Assembly: GCA_030652805.1 (NCBI GenBank)
Contig: JAUSPT010000007.1
Coordinates: forward strand, 1-15,758
Reading direction: 5' to 3'
Source of the DNA: a bacterium
GTDB taxonomy: Bacteria > JAHJDO01
Length of the DNA stretch: 15,758 nt
Shown here: positions 7,292-15,709 of the stretch, one piece after another
How positions within the stretch are numbered: the stretch's first letter is position 1
Layout of the letters: the number at the start of each line of letters is the position of its first letter
Program-made: the position numbers and the translations under genes
The notes under the pieces: generated by a model
Seen by the model: only the letters and a program-made list of their open reading frames with translations
Told to the model about the DNA's origin: nothing
Database searches by the model: none

Positions 7292-7436
7292 TAAATTCGA
7301 AGCACAAAGCACGAAATCCTAAACAATATCAAATGACAAAAATATAAATGTTCAAAACAATGTTTAGAATTTTAAAAATTGGAATTTTGGATTTATTTCG
7401 AGTTTCGATATTCGGATTTTGTATTTATTTGTTCTA
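7292..7436. repeat. AT-rich imperfect inverted repeat of the TTCGAA type
   Basis: The cmk-plsC gap begins TAAATTCGAAGCACAAAG and ends with TCGAGTTTCGATATTCGG. The left arm (CGAAGCAC, CACGAAATCC) is a rough reverse complement of the right arm (GGATTTATTTCG, GAGTTTCG, ATTCGG). The centre at AAACAATGTTT (about 7355-7365) is nearly palindromic, so the whole stretch could form one long imperfect hairpin. I recall similar TTCGAA-rich intergenic repeats in many genomes from uncultured phyla, but no comparison was run. The repeat reaches the plsC start and supplies the bases upstream of it. Confidence 0.6.
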
Positions 7437-8045
7437 ATGATATATACAATAGCTAAATTAATTTCATATATTTTCTGTAAGATTTATTTCAGATTGGAAG
7501 TAAAGGGCGCTGATAATGTTCCTAAAAAAGGGGGGGTGTTAGTGGCTTCAAATCATAGCAGTTTCCTGGACCCTGTTATTGTAGGTGTTGGGATATCCAG
7601 AGCAACTTATTACCTTACAAAACAAAACTTGTTTAAGATTCCTATATTTGGATTGCTAATCAAATCCTTGCATACTATCCCAGTAAGGCGTGAGCAGGTA
7701 AGCATTTCTACATTTAAAGAATTAATTAGATCCCTACACTCTAAAAAAGCTGTCATTCTATTTCCTGAAGGGACAAGAAGTATAGATGGGAAACTAGGCC
7801 AAGGAAAGATTGGTATAGGCATGCTTGCTTTAAAAGCAAATGTTCCCATTGTCCCTGCATATATAGATGGAGCGACAAAGGCTTTCCCTAAATATGGTAA
7901 ATGGATACATCCAAAGAAGATTAGAGTTATCTTTGGCAAGCCAATTATGCCTAATAGTAAAGACCCAAATAAAAATAACTATCGAAGAATAAGCGCTCAA
8001 GTAATGGAGTCTATAAATCGTTTAAAAGAAAATATTACTTGCTAA
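7437..8045 (+). CDS. plsC: 1-acyl-sn-glycerol-3-phosphate acyltransferase
   Basis: This 202-residue membrane-associated enzyme acylates lysophosphatidic acid to phosphatidic acid. NHSSFLD at 39-45 is the catalytic HX4D motif, FPEGTRS at 109-115 binds the glycerol phosphate, and VPAYI near 139-143 is the last conserved block. A hydrophobic N-terminal stretch (1-20) probably anchors it to the membrane. I chose ATG 7437; an in-frame TTG at 7419 would add six residues encoded by the intergenic repeat. No Shine-Dalgarno is visible because the repeat abuts the start, so expression may be weak. It lies between cmk and rpsA. Confidence 0.9.
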   Translation: MIYTIAKLISYIFCKIYFRLEVKGADNVPKKGGVLVASNHSSFLDPVIVGVGISRATYYLTKQNLFKIPIFGLLIKSLHTIPVRREQVSISTFKELIRSLHSKKAVILFPEGTRSIDGKLGQGKIGIGMLALKANVPIVPAYIDGATKAFPKYGKWIHPKKIRVIFGKPIMPNSKDPNKNNYRRISAQVMESINRLKENITC

Positions 8046-8118
8046 TAGGGAAACAGTCTGCTATTTTGTAAAAACAATTTTTATGAAATTTTGAGAAAAT
8101 AAGGAGGATTTTAATTTA

Positions 8119-9744
8119 ATGCAGAAGACTAAGGAAGATTTAGAAGCATTATATGAGCAGAGTTTCAGAAATATAAAAAAGGGGGATGTTATAAAGGGGA
8201 AAATTATTGAAATTGGACGAAATGAGGTAGTGGTGGATATAGGGTATAAATCTGAAGGAGTAATCCCCATTGATGAATTTAAGGATGCATCTAAGCTAAA
8301 GGTTGGAGATGAGACTGAAGTTTTACTTGAGAAAATTGAAGACGAATCAGGCTCAGTAGTCTTATCAAAAGAAAAGGCTGGCCAAATGAAGTTTTGGAAC
8401 GAGATCGTGGCAGCGTTTTCGGAAGAAAAAAGTGTTACAGGCAAACTGATAAAAAGGATAAAAGGTGGGTTTTCTGTAGATATCGGAGTTGAGGGATTCT
8501 TACCTACTTCACAGTCAGATATCAAGATAATTGCTGATTTCGAAAATATGCTTAATAAAGATTTAGAGTTTAAGATTATAAAATTGAATAAAATGCGTAG
8601 AAATGTTGTGCTTTCTCGTAAAACATTGTTTAAGAAGACACAAGTAGAGGATAGAGAAAAACTTTTTGAAGAGCTAAAGGAAGGACAGATTAGAAAAGGA
8701 TTCATTAAAAATATAACAGATTTTGGAGCCTTTGTTGACCTTGGGGGAATTGATGGATTACTTCATATAACAGATATATCATGGGGGCGCATATCGCATC
8801 CTTCAGATATACTTTCTCTTGGACAGGAGATAGAAGTTATGATTTTGTCAATTGATAAAGAAAAGAATAGAGTATCTCTTGGTCTAAAGCAAAAAACTAC
8901 CAATCCATGGTTAGACATAGATAAAAAATATCCTATTGGTTCAAAGGTTAAGGGAAAAGTAGTGAATATTACTGCTTATGGGGCTTTTATTGAATTAGAA
9001 GAAGGAATAGAGGGTTTAATGCATATATCTCAAATGTCATGGACTAAAAAGATTATGCATCCCTCTGAGGTTGTAAATATGGGAGATGTAGTAGAAGCTA
9101 TTGTTTTAAGTCTTGAAAAGGGAGAGGAAAAAATCTCTTTAGGGATAAAGCAGTTGGAAGCCAATCCATGGGAAAAGGTAGAAGAAAAATATCCTGTTGG
9201 AGCAAAGATTAAAGGCGTAATTAGAAACATAACTGATTATGGTGTGTTTGTTGAAATAGAAGAAGGGATAGATGGTCTGGTACATATCTCGGATTTATCA
9301 TGGTCTACGAGAGCAAATGATCCATCGAAAATGTTTAAGAAAGATAATGAGATAGAAGTTGTTGTGTTATCTATAGACTCTGATAATAGAAAAATATCTC
9401 TAGGTGTAAAACAGCTTACATCTGATCCTTGGCAAGAGTTATCTGATAAATATAAAGATGGGATGGATGTAGAGTGTGGAGTAATAAAGATAACTAAGTT
9501 TGGTATTTTTGTTGAGCTTGAGCGAGGAGTAGAAGGTTTGATTCACGTTTCAGAACTGTCAGAAGGAGAAAATTTAGAGAAGAAATATGAAATTGGCACG
9601 AGAATCACTGCCAGAATAGTTAAAATTGATTTACAAGGAAGGAAAATAAGTCTAAGCATAAAAGAGTCTGGCGATAAGCAGAAAAAAGAAAAAATAAAAC
9701 CCGAAGATACCAAAACTAAAAAAGAAGAAGTTAAAAGCGAATAG
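8119..9744 (+). CDS. rpsA: Ribosomal protein bS1
   Basis: This 541-residue protein binds mRNA on the 30S subunit and helps translation start. Six S1 domains are visible at about 20-84, 103-168, 188-257, 273-344, 361-431 and 447-516. The last four are close copies with the core (N)IT.FG.FV.L...(I)(D/E)GL(L/M/V/I)H(I/V)S. This is the six-domain layout of the E. coli type (557 residues). The C-terminus after 516 is a Lys/Glu-rich tail. AAGGAGG at 8101-8107 is a perfect Shine-Dalgarno, with a fairly long 11-base spacing to ATG. Confidence 0.96.
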   Translation: MQKTKEDLEALYEQSFRNIKKGDVIKGKIIEIGRNEVVVDIGYKSEGVIPIDEFKDASKLKVGDETEVLLEKIEDESGSVVLSKEKAGQMKFWNEIVAAFSEEKSVTGKLIKRIKGGFSVDIGVEGFLPTSQSDIKIIADFENMLNKDLEFKIIKLNKMRRNVVLSRKTLFKKTQVEDREKLFEELKEGQIRKGFIKNITDFGAFVDLGGIDGLLHITDISWGRISHPSDILSLGQEIEVMILSIDKEKNRVSLGLKQKTTNPWLDIDKKYPIGSKVKGKVVNITAYGAFIELEEGIEGLMHISQMSWTKKIMHPSEVVNMGDVVEAIVLSLEKGEEKISLGIKQLEANPWEKVEEKYPVGAKIKGVIRNITDYGVFVEIEEGIDGLVHISDLSWSTRANDPSKMFKKDNEIEVVVLSIDSDNRKISLGVKQLTSDPWQELSDKYKDGMDVECGVIKITKFGIFVELERGVEGLIHVSELSEGENLEKKYEIGTRITARIVKIDLQGRKISLSIKESGDKQKKEKIKPEDTKTKKEEVKSE

Positions 9745-9787
9745 AAAGTAACAGTTTAGCCCTCGAAAGCCCCGAAAATTCTTTTGA

Positions 9788-10702
9788 ATGATGATAATTT
9801 TTTTTGTCCTAATGTTTAGTTTATGTATAGGCAGTTTTTTAAATGTATGTATTTATCGAATCCCCAGGCAAAAGTCTATAGTATTTCCTCCATCTCTATG
9901 TCCAAGATGCAATAAGAGTATAAAATGGTTCGATAATATTCCATTAATAAGCTATATTCTCCTTAGAGGCAGGTGCAGGTTTTGTAAGGAGAGAATATCT
10001 GCACAGTATTTTATTGTTGAGCTTCTTACAGGAGTGCTATTACTGTTACTGTATTTTAAATTTGGCATTAGTATCAAGTTCTTTATATATGCACTTCTTT
10101 TTGCAGTATTTATAGTTGTTTCTTTTATAGATATTGAGTGGATGCTTATTCCTGATTTCTTTTCTCTTTTTGGAATTGCATTCGGGCTTTTAGTAAGCTT
10201 CCTTTATCCTCCATTAATGAATTCAGCATCAAATCTTGAAGCTTTCCTAAGATCCTTAGGAGGGGCTTTATTTGGTGGATTAAGTCTTACATGTGTTGCT
10301 TTTTTTGGCTGGTTTATTTTTAAAAAGGAGGCAATGGGAGGAGGGGATATCAAGTTAATAGCAATGATAGGAGCATTTATTGGATGGCAATATACTTTAA
10401 TGACTCTTTTTATATCATTTCTTGCAGGTGCATTTTTTGGAGTAAGCTTTCTCATTATAGTAGCGATAGAAAGAGTAGTTACAACACTTAAGAGGATAAA
10501 AAGAAGGAGTAGCGGGCTCACCAAGAGGCAACTTTATTTCACAGTTCCCGCTAAAAGCTTGATTCATCAGTTGAATCGTAGAAGAGGAACTGCAATACCA
10601 TTTGGTCCATATATTGTTCTTGGAGCAATTTTATCCATATTATATGGAGATAAGCTTCTTAACATTTATCCCATTATTCTCCAGAAGATATGGGGTATGT
10701 AA
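9788..10702 (+). CDS. pilD: Prepilin peptidase / N-methyltransferase
   Basis: This 304-residue inner-membrane aspartic protease cleaves the leader of type IV pilins or type II secretion pseudopilins and methylates the new N-terminus. The N-terminal domain has two CxxC pairs (Cys38/41 and Cys63/66) for zinc, as in bifunctional PilD/GspO enzymes. The catalytic aspartates are Asp115 in FIDIEWMLIPD and Asp187 in MGGGDIKL. Several hydrophobic segments span the membrane. A basic insert at about 231-265 precedes the last helices. ATG 9788 is followed by a second ATG at 9791; no good ribosome site is seen. No pilin gene is in the window, so pilus and secretion roles cannot be separated. Confidence 0.92.
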   Translation: MMIIFFVLMFSLCIGSFLNVCIYRIPRQKSIVFPPSLCPRCNKSIKWFDNIPLISYILLRGRCRFCKERISAQYFIVELLTGVLLLLLYFKFGISIKFFIYALLFAVFIVVSFIDIEWMLIPDFFSLFGIAFGLLVSFLYPPLMNSASNLEAFLRSLGGALFGGLSLTCVAFFGWFIFKKEAMGGGDIKLIAMIGAFIGWQYTLMTLFISFLAGAFFGVSFLIIVAIERVVTTLKRIKRRSSGLTKRQLYFTVPAKSLIHQLNRRRGTAIPFGPYIVLGAILSILYGDKLLNIYPIILQKIWGM

Positions 10703-10728
10703 AATAGACCGTAAATAGGAGACTGACA

Positions 10729-12180
10729 GTGAAAGAAAAATTAATATTTGAACTCGGGAAAGAAGGAAGAAGAGCCTACACTTTGCCGCTGTGTGATGTA
10801 ATTGAGCAGAATGTTTCTGAACTAGTTCCCAGAAAGTTCATCAGGAAGAAAGATGCTAACTTGCCGCAGCTTACAGAGTTAGAAGTTATAAGACATTTTA
10901 CAAGGCTTTCGAAGAATAATTTTAGTGTTGATTCTGAAATGTATCCGTTGGGTTCTTGTACAATGAAATATAATCCAAAAATCAATGAAGAATTAGCAGA
11001 GTCTATAGATTTTAGATGCATTCATCCTTTTGTCTCAGAAGAGTTATCTCAGGGAGCATTACACATTCTCTCTCATATGGACAAGCTCCTTTCAGAGATT
11101 GGCGGTATGGTAAAAACATGTGTGCAACCGGCTGCTGGCGCGCAGGGCGAACTTACAGCAATGATGATGATAAAGGCATATTTTAAGGATAAAAAAGAAA
11201 ACAGGTTTAAAGTAATAGTCCCTGACTCGGCACATGGAACAAATCCCGCCAGTGCTGCATTATGCGGTTACGAAGTGGTTGAGGTTAAATCCGATAATAG
11301 GGGAAATATTGATGTAAAATCCTTAAGGAATGTTGTTGACGAGAGCGTTGCATGTCTTATGTTAACCAATCCAAACACATTAGGCCTGTTTGAAGAGCAT
11401 ATTCTAGAGGTATCTGACATCATGCACTCAAAAGGCGGCCTTTTATATTATGATGGTGCAAATATGAACGCAATACTCGGTATTGTGCGGCCAGGTGATA
11501 TGGGGTTTGATATAATGCACTATAATCTTCATAAAACCTTTTCAACACCTCATGGTGGCGGTGGTCCAGGCTCAGGTCCAATATCATGTAAGGAACACCT
11601 GAAGCCGTATTTACCAGTACCTCTAATAGAGAAAAATAAGGAGCATAATTACTACTTTGAGTATAATTATCCAAAATCAATAGGCAGGGTACACTCATTC
11701 TATGGTAATTTTCTGGTAATATTGAAGGCATATGTATATATCAGAATGCTTGGACCAGATGGTCTTAGAAATGTTAGTGAGAATGCTGTGCTTAATGCAA
11801 ATTATTTGTTAACTAAATTGAAGAATTATTTTGATGTATCATATGACAGGAATTGCATGCATGAATTTGTTTTATCTGCACAACGGTTTAAGAAAAAAGG
11901 AGTAAGAGCACTGGATATTGCAAAACGGCTCTTGGATTATGGCATACATCCTCCAACAATGTATTTTCCTTTGATTATAGACGAGGCATTAATGATAGAG
12001 CCGACAGAAACAGAGACAAAAGAAGTGTTGGATGAATTTGTGGATGTAATGATTAAAATAGCGCAAGAAATAGAATACACACCTGAAAAGGTTATAAATG
12101 CACCATGCAAGACTTCTTTATCGAGGCTAGATGAGGTCAAAGCTGCGAGACATCCTGACTTGCGGTGGTCATCAGAGTGA
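10729..12180 (+). CDS. gcvPB: Glycine dehydrogenase (decarboxylating) subunit 2
   Basis: This 483-residue protein is the PLP-carrying half of a split P-protein in the glycine cleavage system. The P-protein decarboxylates glycine and passes the aminomethyl group to lipoyl GcvH. NLHKTFSTPHGGGGPGSGP carries the PLP lysine (Lys269). MYPLGSCTMKYNP at 71-83 and DSAHGTNPASA at 166-176 are family signatures. Length fits the subunit 2 family. The start is GTG, preceded by TAGGAGA at a good distance. The partner gcvPA and gcvT/gcvH are not next to it, so they must be upstream of the window or elsewhere. It converges with the next gene across 45 bases with no clear terminator stem. Confidence 0.95.
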   Translation: MKEKLIFELGKEGRRAYTLPLCDVIEQNVSELVPRKFIRKKDANLPQLTELEVIRHFTRLSKNNFSVDSEMYPLGSCTMKYNPKINEELAESIDFRCIHPFVSEELSQGALHILSHMDKLLSEIGGMVKTCVQPAAGAQGELTAMMMIKAYFKDKKENRFKVIVPDSAHGTNPASAALCGYEVVEVKSDNRGNIDVKSLRNVVDESVACLMLTNPNTLGLFEEHILEVSDIMHSKGGLLYYDGANMNAILGIVRPGDMGFDIMHYNLHKTFSTPHGGGGPGSGPISCKEHLKPYLPVPLIEKNKEHNYYFEYNYPKSIGRVHSFYGNFLVILKAYVYIRMLGPDGLRNVSENAVLNANYLLTKLKNYFDVSYDRNCMHEFVLSAQRFKKKGVRALDIAKRLLDYGIHPPTMYFPLIIDEALMIEPTETETKEVLDEFVDVMIKIAQEIEYTPEKVINAPCKTSLSRLDEVKAARHPDLRWSSE

Positions 12181-12225
12181 TTTATTATATTTCTTCTCTC
12201 ATTTTTATAAAATTCCATTGTTTTT

Positions 12226-14223
12226 TTACTTTATGGCTTGTTTTTCAATCCTGAAAACCCTGCAATCTCTTGGACCAAGCTCAACATAATCTAAAGGCAG
12301 GATTTTTCTTTTCCATATCTCATATACTTTTTTTATATTAAAGCCTTCTCTCTTTAAAAATTTGGATGTATTTATTACTGCTTTTCTATCACTCCAGTTA
12401 AATACACCGATGAGACAGGTGCTTTTATCCTTTGAGAGCCAGATTCTGGGGATTCCAGACGAAAGCAAATCAAGAGGATACCATGCTGCACCACTGGCAT
12501 TTTCAAGAACTGTCTTTATCATCTCCAGTCCCTTTTTGTTCAACATACTGAGTCTATCTGAAAGCACGATGGAACTGCCTGAGACCAGTATCAGGGATGC
12601 CCACACTCTCACTTCATGCTCTGTCCGAATAACATCCCCTTTTCTTATCGAAAAAGGCTCATATGGCCTTTCAGGAATAAAAAGACGTAAGTCCTTATAC
12701 ACATTCAGTCTTTTTTCTTTTGAGGTTTGCCTGCTTCTCACTATCAGGAAGTCATAATCATTTTCCCATGTCCTGCCATTAAATATGCTTTTTATTGCCA
12801 TATCCCTAGCAACAACAAGTATATTTGACCAATAAGAGCTTATGTCTATAGAAGCCCTGCAAGAGTCGTAAATTCCTGTACCTATTTCAGGAACAAACCC
12901 ACCGCATCCAACGAGTATTGAATCTTCTCCAATTGCTTCTCTTATTGTTGATATCCCTCCTTTGAGAGCTTCTATTGGTGTTACGTTCGGGTTGTAGAAT
13001 TGCCCGTTTCTGCCTGCATTAATTACATTGGAAAGAAAATCTATTTTAAAATATCTGTATCCATCATTTCTTAGTTTTGAAAAGGTCTCATGAAGAAACT
13101 TGAGTGTTCCTGGATGTGTCGGATCAAGATATGGAAGTTTAGTCTGACCTGCACCAACTAATAAGCGTTTTCCCCTATCTTTACTTTTTATCTCAAACTC
13201 AGGATGACTTGCTTCAAGAGCTCCTCTTTTATCCATCATAAACGGCCCAATCCATATCCCTGGAATAAAGCCGGCTTTCTTGATCTTATTCGCCAGTGCT
13301 TTCATACCTCCGGGGAATTTATAATTCGGTTCCCACTCGCCATAACGGTGAGACCACCCATCATCGATAATTATATATTTCACACACTTCTTTAACCACG
13401 GCGTTCTTTTTATAAAATCCACATTTTCTATAATATCGTTTGCAGTGACCTGCCATAGATAGTAATCCCACGAATTCCAGCCCGCATTCTTTGCAAGATT
13501 TGGGACCGGTCTTGGCCTGCCGAATAAAGAAGCAAACTTAAAAAGGGATTTTCTGATATCCCTACCTCCTGAAACAATTAACCTGCCAATTCTGACCTTT
13601 GTTTTCGGCTTAATGGATATTTTGACTTCTGAAATACCTTCAAAACTATTTCCTGTCTTTGTAAAGCAACTATTAAAAATACGTCCTTTATCAGATAGCA
13701 TCCCAAAAAATACACCCTGCTGTAAAGCGGGATCGTATATACAGGTAAAAAGCCTGGATGTATTATGGTTAACGTCTGAGTTTAAACAAGCATTTTTGAG
13801 AAAAGGACTACTTCCATTACTTAACATCTCTTCAGAATTTCTTGCTCTGGCAGAATCATTGTAAATCAACATTCTTAATCCATCTCTCTTTTGCCCTTTC
13901 CCTGATATCTTTGCAGGAGAGGATGCTGTGTTTATATCCAAAAATTTTATCTTCTCTATCCACACAGGAGACCTGCTTTTGTTTGTGATATCAATGGTCA
14001 TTGAAGAAAAACAACCTTTATAAGTAGGAAAAGATAATTCAACATCAATATTCTTAAAACTGCTTTTTGCAGTACTCTGATTTTCTCCTGACTTAACTTC
14101 ATAGGACGGTTTAATTTCTCTGTTTTCCAAAGTTACCGACGGCATGGCCGAACGAAAATACCAGCTATCCTCACAAAATTTCCACGATTTTGATTTTATT
14201 CTGATTCCTGAACTGGATTTCAT
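12226..14223 (-). CDS. GH36-type alpha-galactosidase-like glycoside hydrolase
   Basis: This 665-residue protein has a beta-sandwich N-terminal region (about 1-240), a catalytic (beta/alpha)8 barrel (about 245-550) and a C-terminal beta domain. Clan GH-D motifs are WNSWDYY at 249-255, IIDDGW at 285-290 and KFPGGM at 302-307. KIDF at 393-396 has Asp395 as probable nucleophile, and CRASID at 455-460 has Asp460 as probable acid/base. The family mostly cleaves alpha-galactosides, but some members act on other sugars or transfer galactose, so substrate is open. No signal peptide is seen, which suggests cytoplasmic action. I start at ATG 14223 because AGGAGA lies 6 bases upstream. A start at 14277 would overlap the preceding gene and add 18 unconserved residues. 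Confidence 0.87.
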   Translation of the reverse strand: MKSSSGIRIKSKSWKFCEDSWYFRSAMPSVTLENREIKPSYEVKSGENQSTAKSSFKNIDVELSFPTYKGCFSSMTIDITNKSRSPVWIEKIKFLDINTASSPAKISGKGQKRDGLRMLIYNDSARARNSEEMLSNGSSPFLKNACLNSDVNHNTSRLFTCIYDPALQQGVFFGMLSDKGRIFNSCFTKTGNSFEGISEVKISIKPKTKVRIGRLIVSGGRDIRKSLFKFASLFGRPRPVPNLAKNAGWNSWDYYLWQVTANDIIENVDFIKRTPWLKKCVKYIIIDDGWSHRYGEWEPNYKFPGGMKALANKIKKAGFIPGIWIGPFMMDKRGALEASHPEFEIKSKDRGKRLLVGAGQTKLPYLDPTHPGTLKFLHETFSKLRNDGYRYFKIDFLSNVINAGRNGQFYNPNVTPIEALKGGISTIREAIGEDSILVGCGGFVPEIGTGIYDSCRASIDISSYWSNILVVARDMAIKSIFNGRTWENDYDFLIVRSRQTSKEKRLNVYKDLRLFIPERPYEPFSIRKGDVIRTEHEVRVWASLILVSGSSIVLSDRLSMLNKKGLEMIKTVLENASGAAWYPLDLLSSGIPRIWLSKDKSTCLIGVFNWSDRKAVINTSKFLKREGFNIKKVYEIWKRKILPLDYVELGPRDCRVFRIEKQAIK

Positions 14224-14229
14224 AACACA

Positions 14230-14235
14230 TCTCCT
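14230..14235 (-). promoter_or_regulatory. Ribosome-binding site that fixes the GH36 start
   Basis: On the reverse strand AGGAGA lies 6 bases before the ATG at 14223 and just after the TAA of the upstream gene (14237-14239). It supports the shorter 665-residue product and indicates one transcript for the reverse-strand genes. Confidence 0.75.
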
Positions 14236-14236
14236 G

Positions 14237-14686
14237 TTATATCGAATTGTTATATTGCCATAATATTCTGAAATCAAATTGATTCTTCTGACTACTTTTT
14301 AATCTAAACGCAGTATGTATCTTGGACAGCGCATCAACATAATCATCAGCTTCTTTTAGTGTCCACGATTCTTTTACAGGAATGCGGAAATAGGCATCCA
14401 GAGACGCAATTACATTTGGGAATTGTTTAATATCATAATTGTATTTTCTATCTTTATAATAACACCATGGTGCTTTGCTTTTCCCAAAAGTCTCTTTATT
14501 CACAAACCATTTTTGTTCTGGAATAAGATTATCTCGATAGGTAAGACCAGCGGGAACACCTTCTGCATTCAAGGCCTCAACTACTGTTTTTCCGTCAGCA
14601 GAAAGTGTTCTGGGAATAATTCTGGCATGCGCATACCAGTATTCTTTCTGTTCCGGTATCAGCTGGAAACTGCCCAGATTTTCCAT
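14237..14686 (-). CDS. DegT/DnrJ/EryC1/StrS aminotransferase, C-terminal domain only
   Basis: This 149-residue product resembles only the small C-terminal domain of DegT-type sugar aminotransferases. The stretch YWYAHARIIP, then VVEALNAEGVPAG, KAPW, a Pro-Asn near QFPN, and SWTLKEADDYVDALSKIHTAF match the family's order of conserved bits. The large N-terminal PLP domain with its catalytic lysine is missing, and the upstream frame closes after eight codons, so it should not be an active aminotransferase. It could be a deletion remnant or a repurposed domain. Seven bases separate it from the upstream stop, and GAAAGG can act as its ribosome site. The GH36 gene follows 13 bases after its stop. 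Confidence 0.6.
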   Translation of the reverse strand: MENLGSFQLIPEQKEYWYAHARIIPRTLSADGKTVVEALNAEGVPAGLTYRDNLIPEQKWFVNKETFGKSKAPWCYYKDRKYNYDIKQFPNVIASLDAYFRIPVKESWTLKEADDYVDALSKIHTAFRLKSSQKNQFDFRILWQYNNSI

Positions 14687-14693
14687 GCCTTTC

Positions 14694-15623
14694 CTAATAC
14701 AGTTTTTTATTTAGCATATTGAGATTTTCGTAGTGCCACCACGGTCTTGTAAAGATGAAATCCTCATTCATTGTCATAACTGGCTGGAGTGCCATGCCGT
14801 TCAAAATCCAGTTGTTTCCATTTACTCCCTCAAGCTTGACGTCAATAATACCCTTATCTGCTTTAACAAGAATAAGTTCTGTGGAGAAACGGCCTTTGTC
14901 CAGTTTAATCTCCTTAAGTTTTATCTCATCGTTTACCTTAACATTGAACGGTCCGCAGGATTGATTGCAGTTGCCAAAAGTCATGGTCAGGTAATAATAT
15001 CCCAGGGGACATTTCATCCTGAAAGTGGCAGGTCTTCCTGAGGTTGCAAACGATGTGTATACCTGGCTTTTTAAGCTGGTGGTTATAATCTTTAAATCAT
15101 AAGATTTTACCCAGCCGTATCCTTTTTCCGGGGTGAATTTCTGTTTTGAGACAGGGATTGGTCCGCTTGCGCTCAACTGTGTTTCTGCACTGGAAAAGTT
15201 AAACCAGAGATACTTCTTAAGAGGAGAACATTCATCTGCAAAAGGGAAAGGATGAACTTCCTTAAATTTAGGCGCATCACTGTAGAAAATCACCTTTCCC
15301 CTTAAATTTGCTTCAAAATGGCTACCAGTTATTGATTCCTTGAATCTGATATCAAGCCCCTTTTCTGAATAGGTCAGGGAACATATTCCCAGTGTGTTCT
15401 CATGATTAGCAGGGTCTTCACTGTATGCCCCTGCAGGATGTGTATCAATGGAAAAAGAGTTTGTCGGAGAGGTTATTCTTATAAATCTAAGCGGTGCGAA
15501 GGTGTTTCCGTATTTAACTTTTTGTGCAGGTATAGTCTGTTTTTTATATTTCTCCAGAGAAGACCGTCCATAGATAATCTCGGCTTTTGCATTCTTGTCA
15601 AGAGGAACTATTATGCTTGTCAG
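14694..15623 (-). pseudogene. Beta-rich possible carbohydrate-binding protein, 5' end lost at an insertion
   Basis: The frame is open from a TAA at 15624-15626 to the TAG at 14694-14696, giving 309 residues with no proper start at the left end. GTG at 15291-15293 is internal, because coding-like sequence such as PLRFIRITSPTNSFSIDTHPAGAY continues upstream of it. The last 150 residues (KFTPEKGYGWV, YTSFATSGRPATFRMKCPLGYYYLTMTFGN, then FNVKVNDE and NNWILNGMALQP) look like a galactose-binding/malectin-like beta sandwich found in polysaccharide-active proteins. That match is by pattern only. The N-terminal part, probably with the main domain or signal peptide, is gone at the insertion-sequence edge near 15618. 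Its neighbours suggest a role with glycans. Confidence 0.6.
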
Positions 15624-15676
15624 TTAAAATTTAAAAGTGCACAGTTTTTAAGCGATTTAAGTTTTAAAAGTGCACA
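15624..15676 (+). repeat. Paired GTGCAC repeats, probable transposase-binding sites
   Basis: Two 20-base copies (15624-15643 and 15657-15676) differ at two positions and share TTTAAAAGTGCACA exactly. Their starts are 33 bases apart, close to three helical turns, so both would face the same side of DNA. This is the usual form of repeated binding sites at insertion-sequence ends. Confidence 0.75.
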
Positions 15677-15680
15677 CCTA

Positions 15681-15709
15681 AAAAGCCCCCAAGAATGGGG
15701 GTTTGGGGG
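15681..15709 (-). terminator. G5/C5 hairpin with T run inside the insertion sequence end
   Basis: CCCCC (15686-15690) pairs with GGGGG (15697-15701) across a six-base loop. A second GGGGG at 15705-15709 could replace the first. On the reverse strand the stem is followed by CTTTTTA, so it would stop transcripts running out of the element towards the glycan genes. It may alternatively be an end structure for transposition. Confidence 0.45.

Noticed and set aside
7419-7436. TTG start of plsC at 7419.
   Set aside because: The six extra residues come from the intergenic repeat; ATG 7437 gives a normal family N-terminus.
8061-8705. Reverse-strand open frame of 214 codons under rpsA.
   Set aside because: Low-complexity Ser/Phe/Ile shadow of the rpsA reading frame.
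12362-12757. Forward open frame opposite the GH36 gene.
   Set aside because: Shadow of a gene with clear catalytic motifs on the other strand.
14224-14277. Upstream start for the GH36 protein at 14277.
   Set aside because: It overlaps the preceding gene by about 40 bases and has no ribosome site, while ATG 14223 has AGGAGA at ideal spacing.
15291-15293. GTG as the true start of the 14694-15623 reverse-strand protein.
   Set aside because: Protein-like sequence continues in frame for 110 codons upstream of it with no stop, up to the insertion-sequence border.
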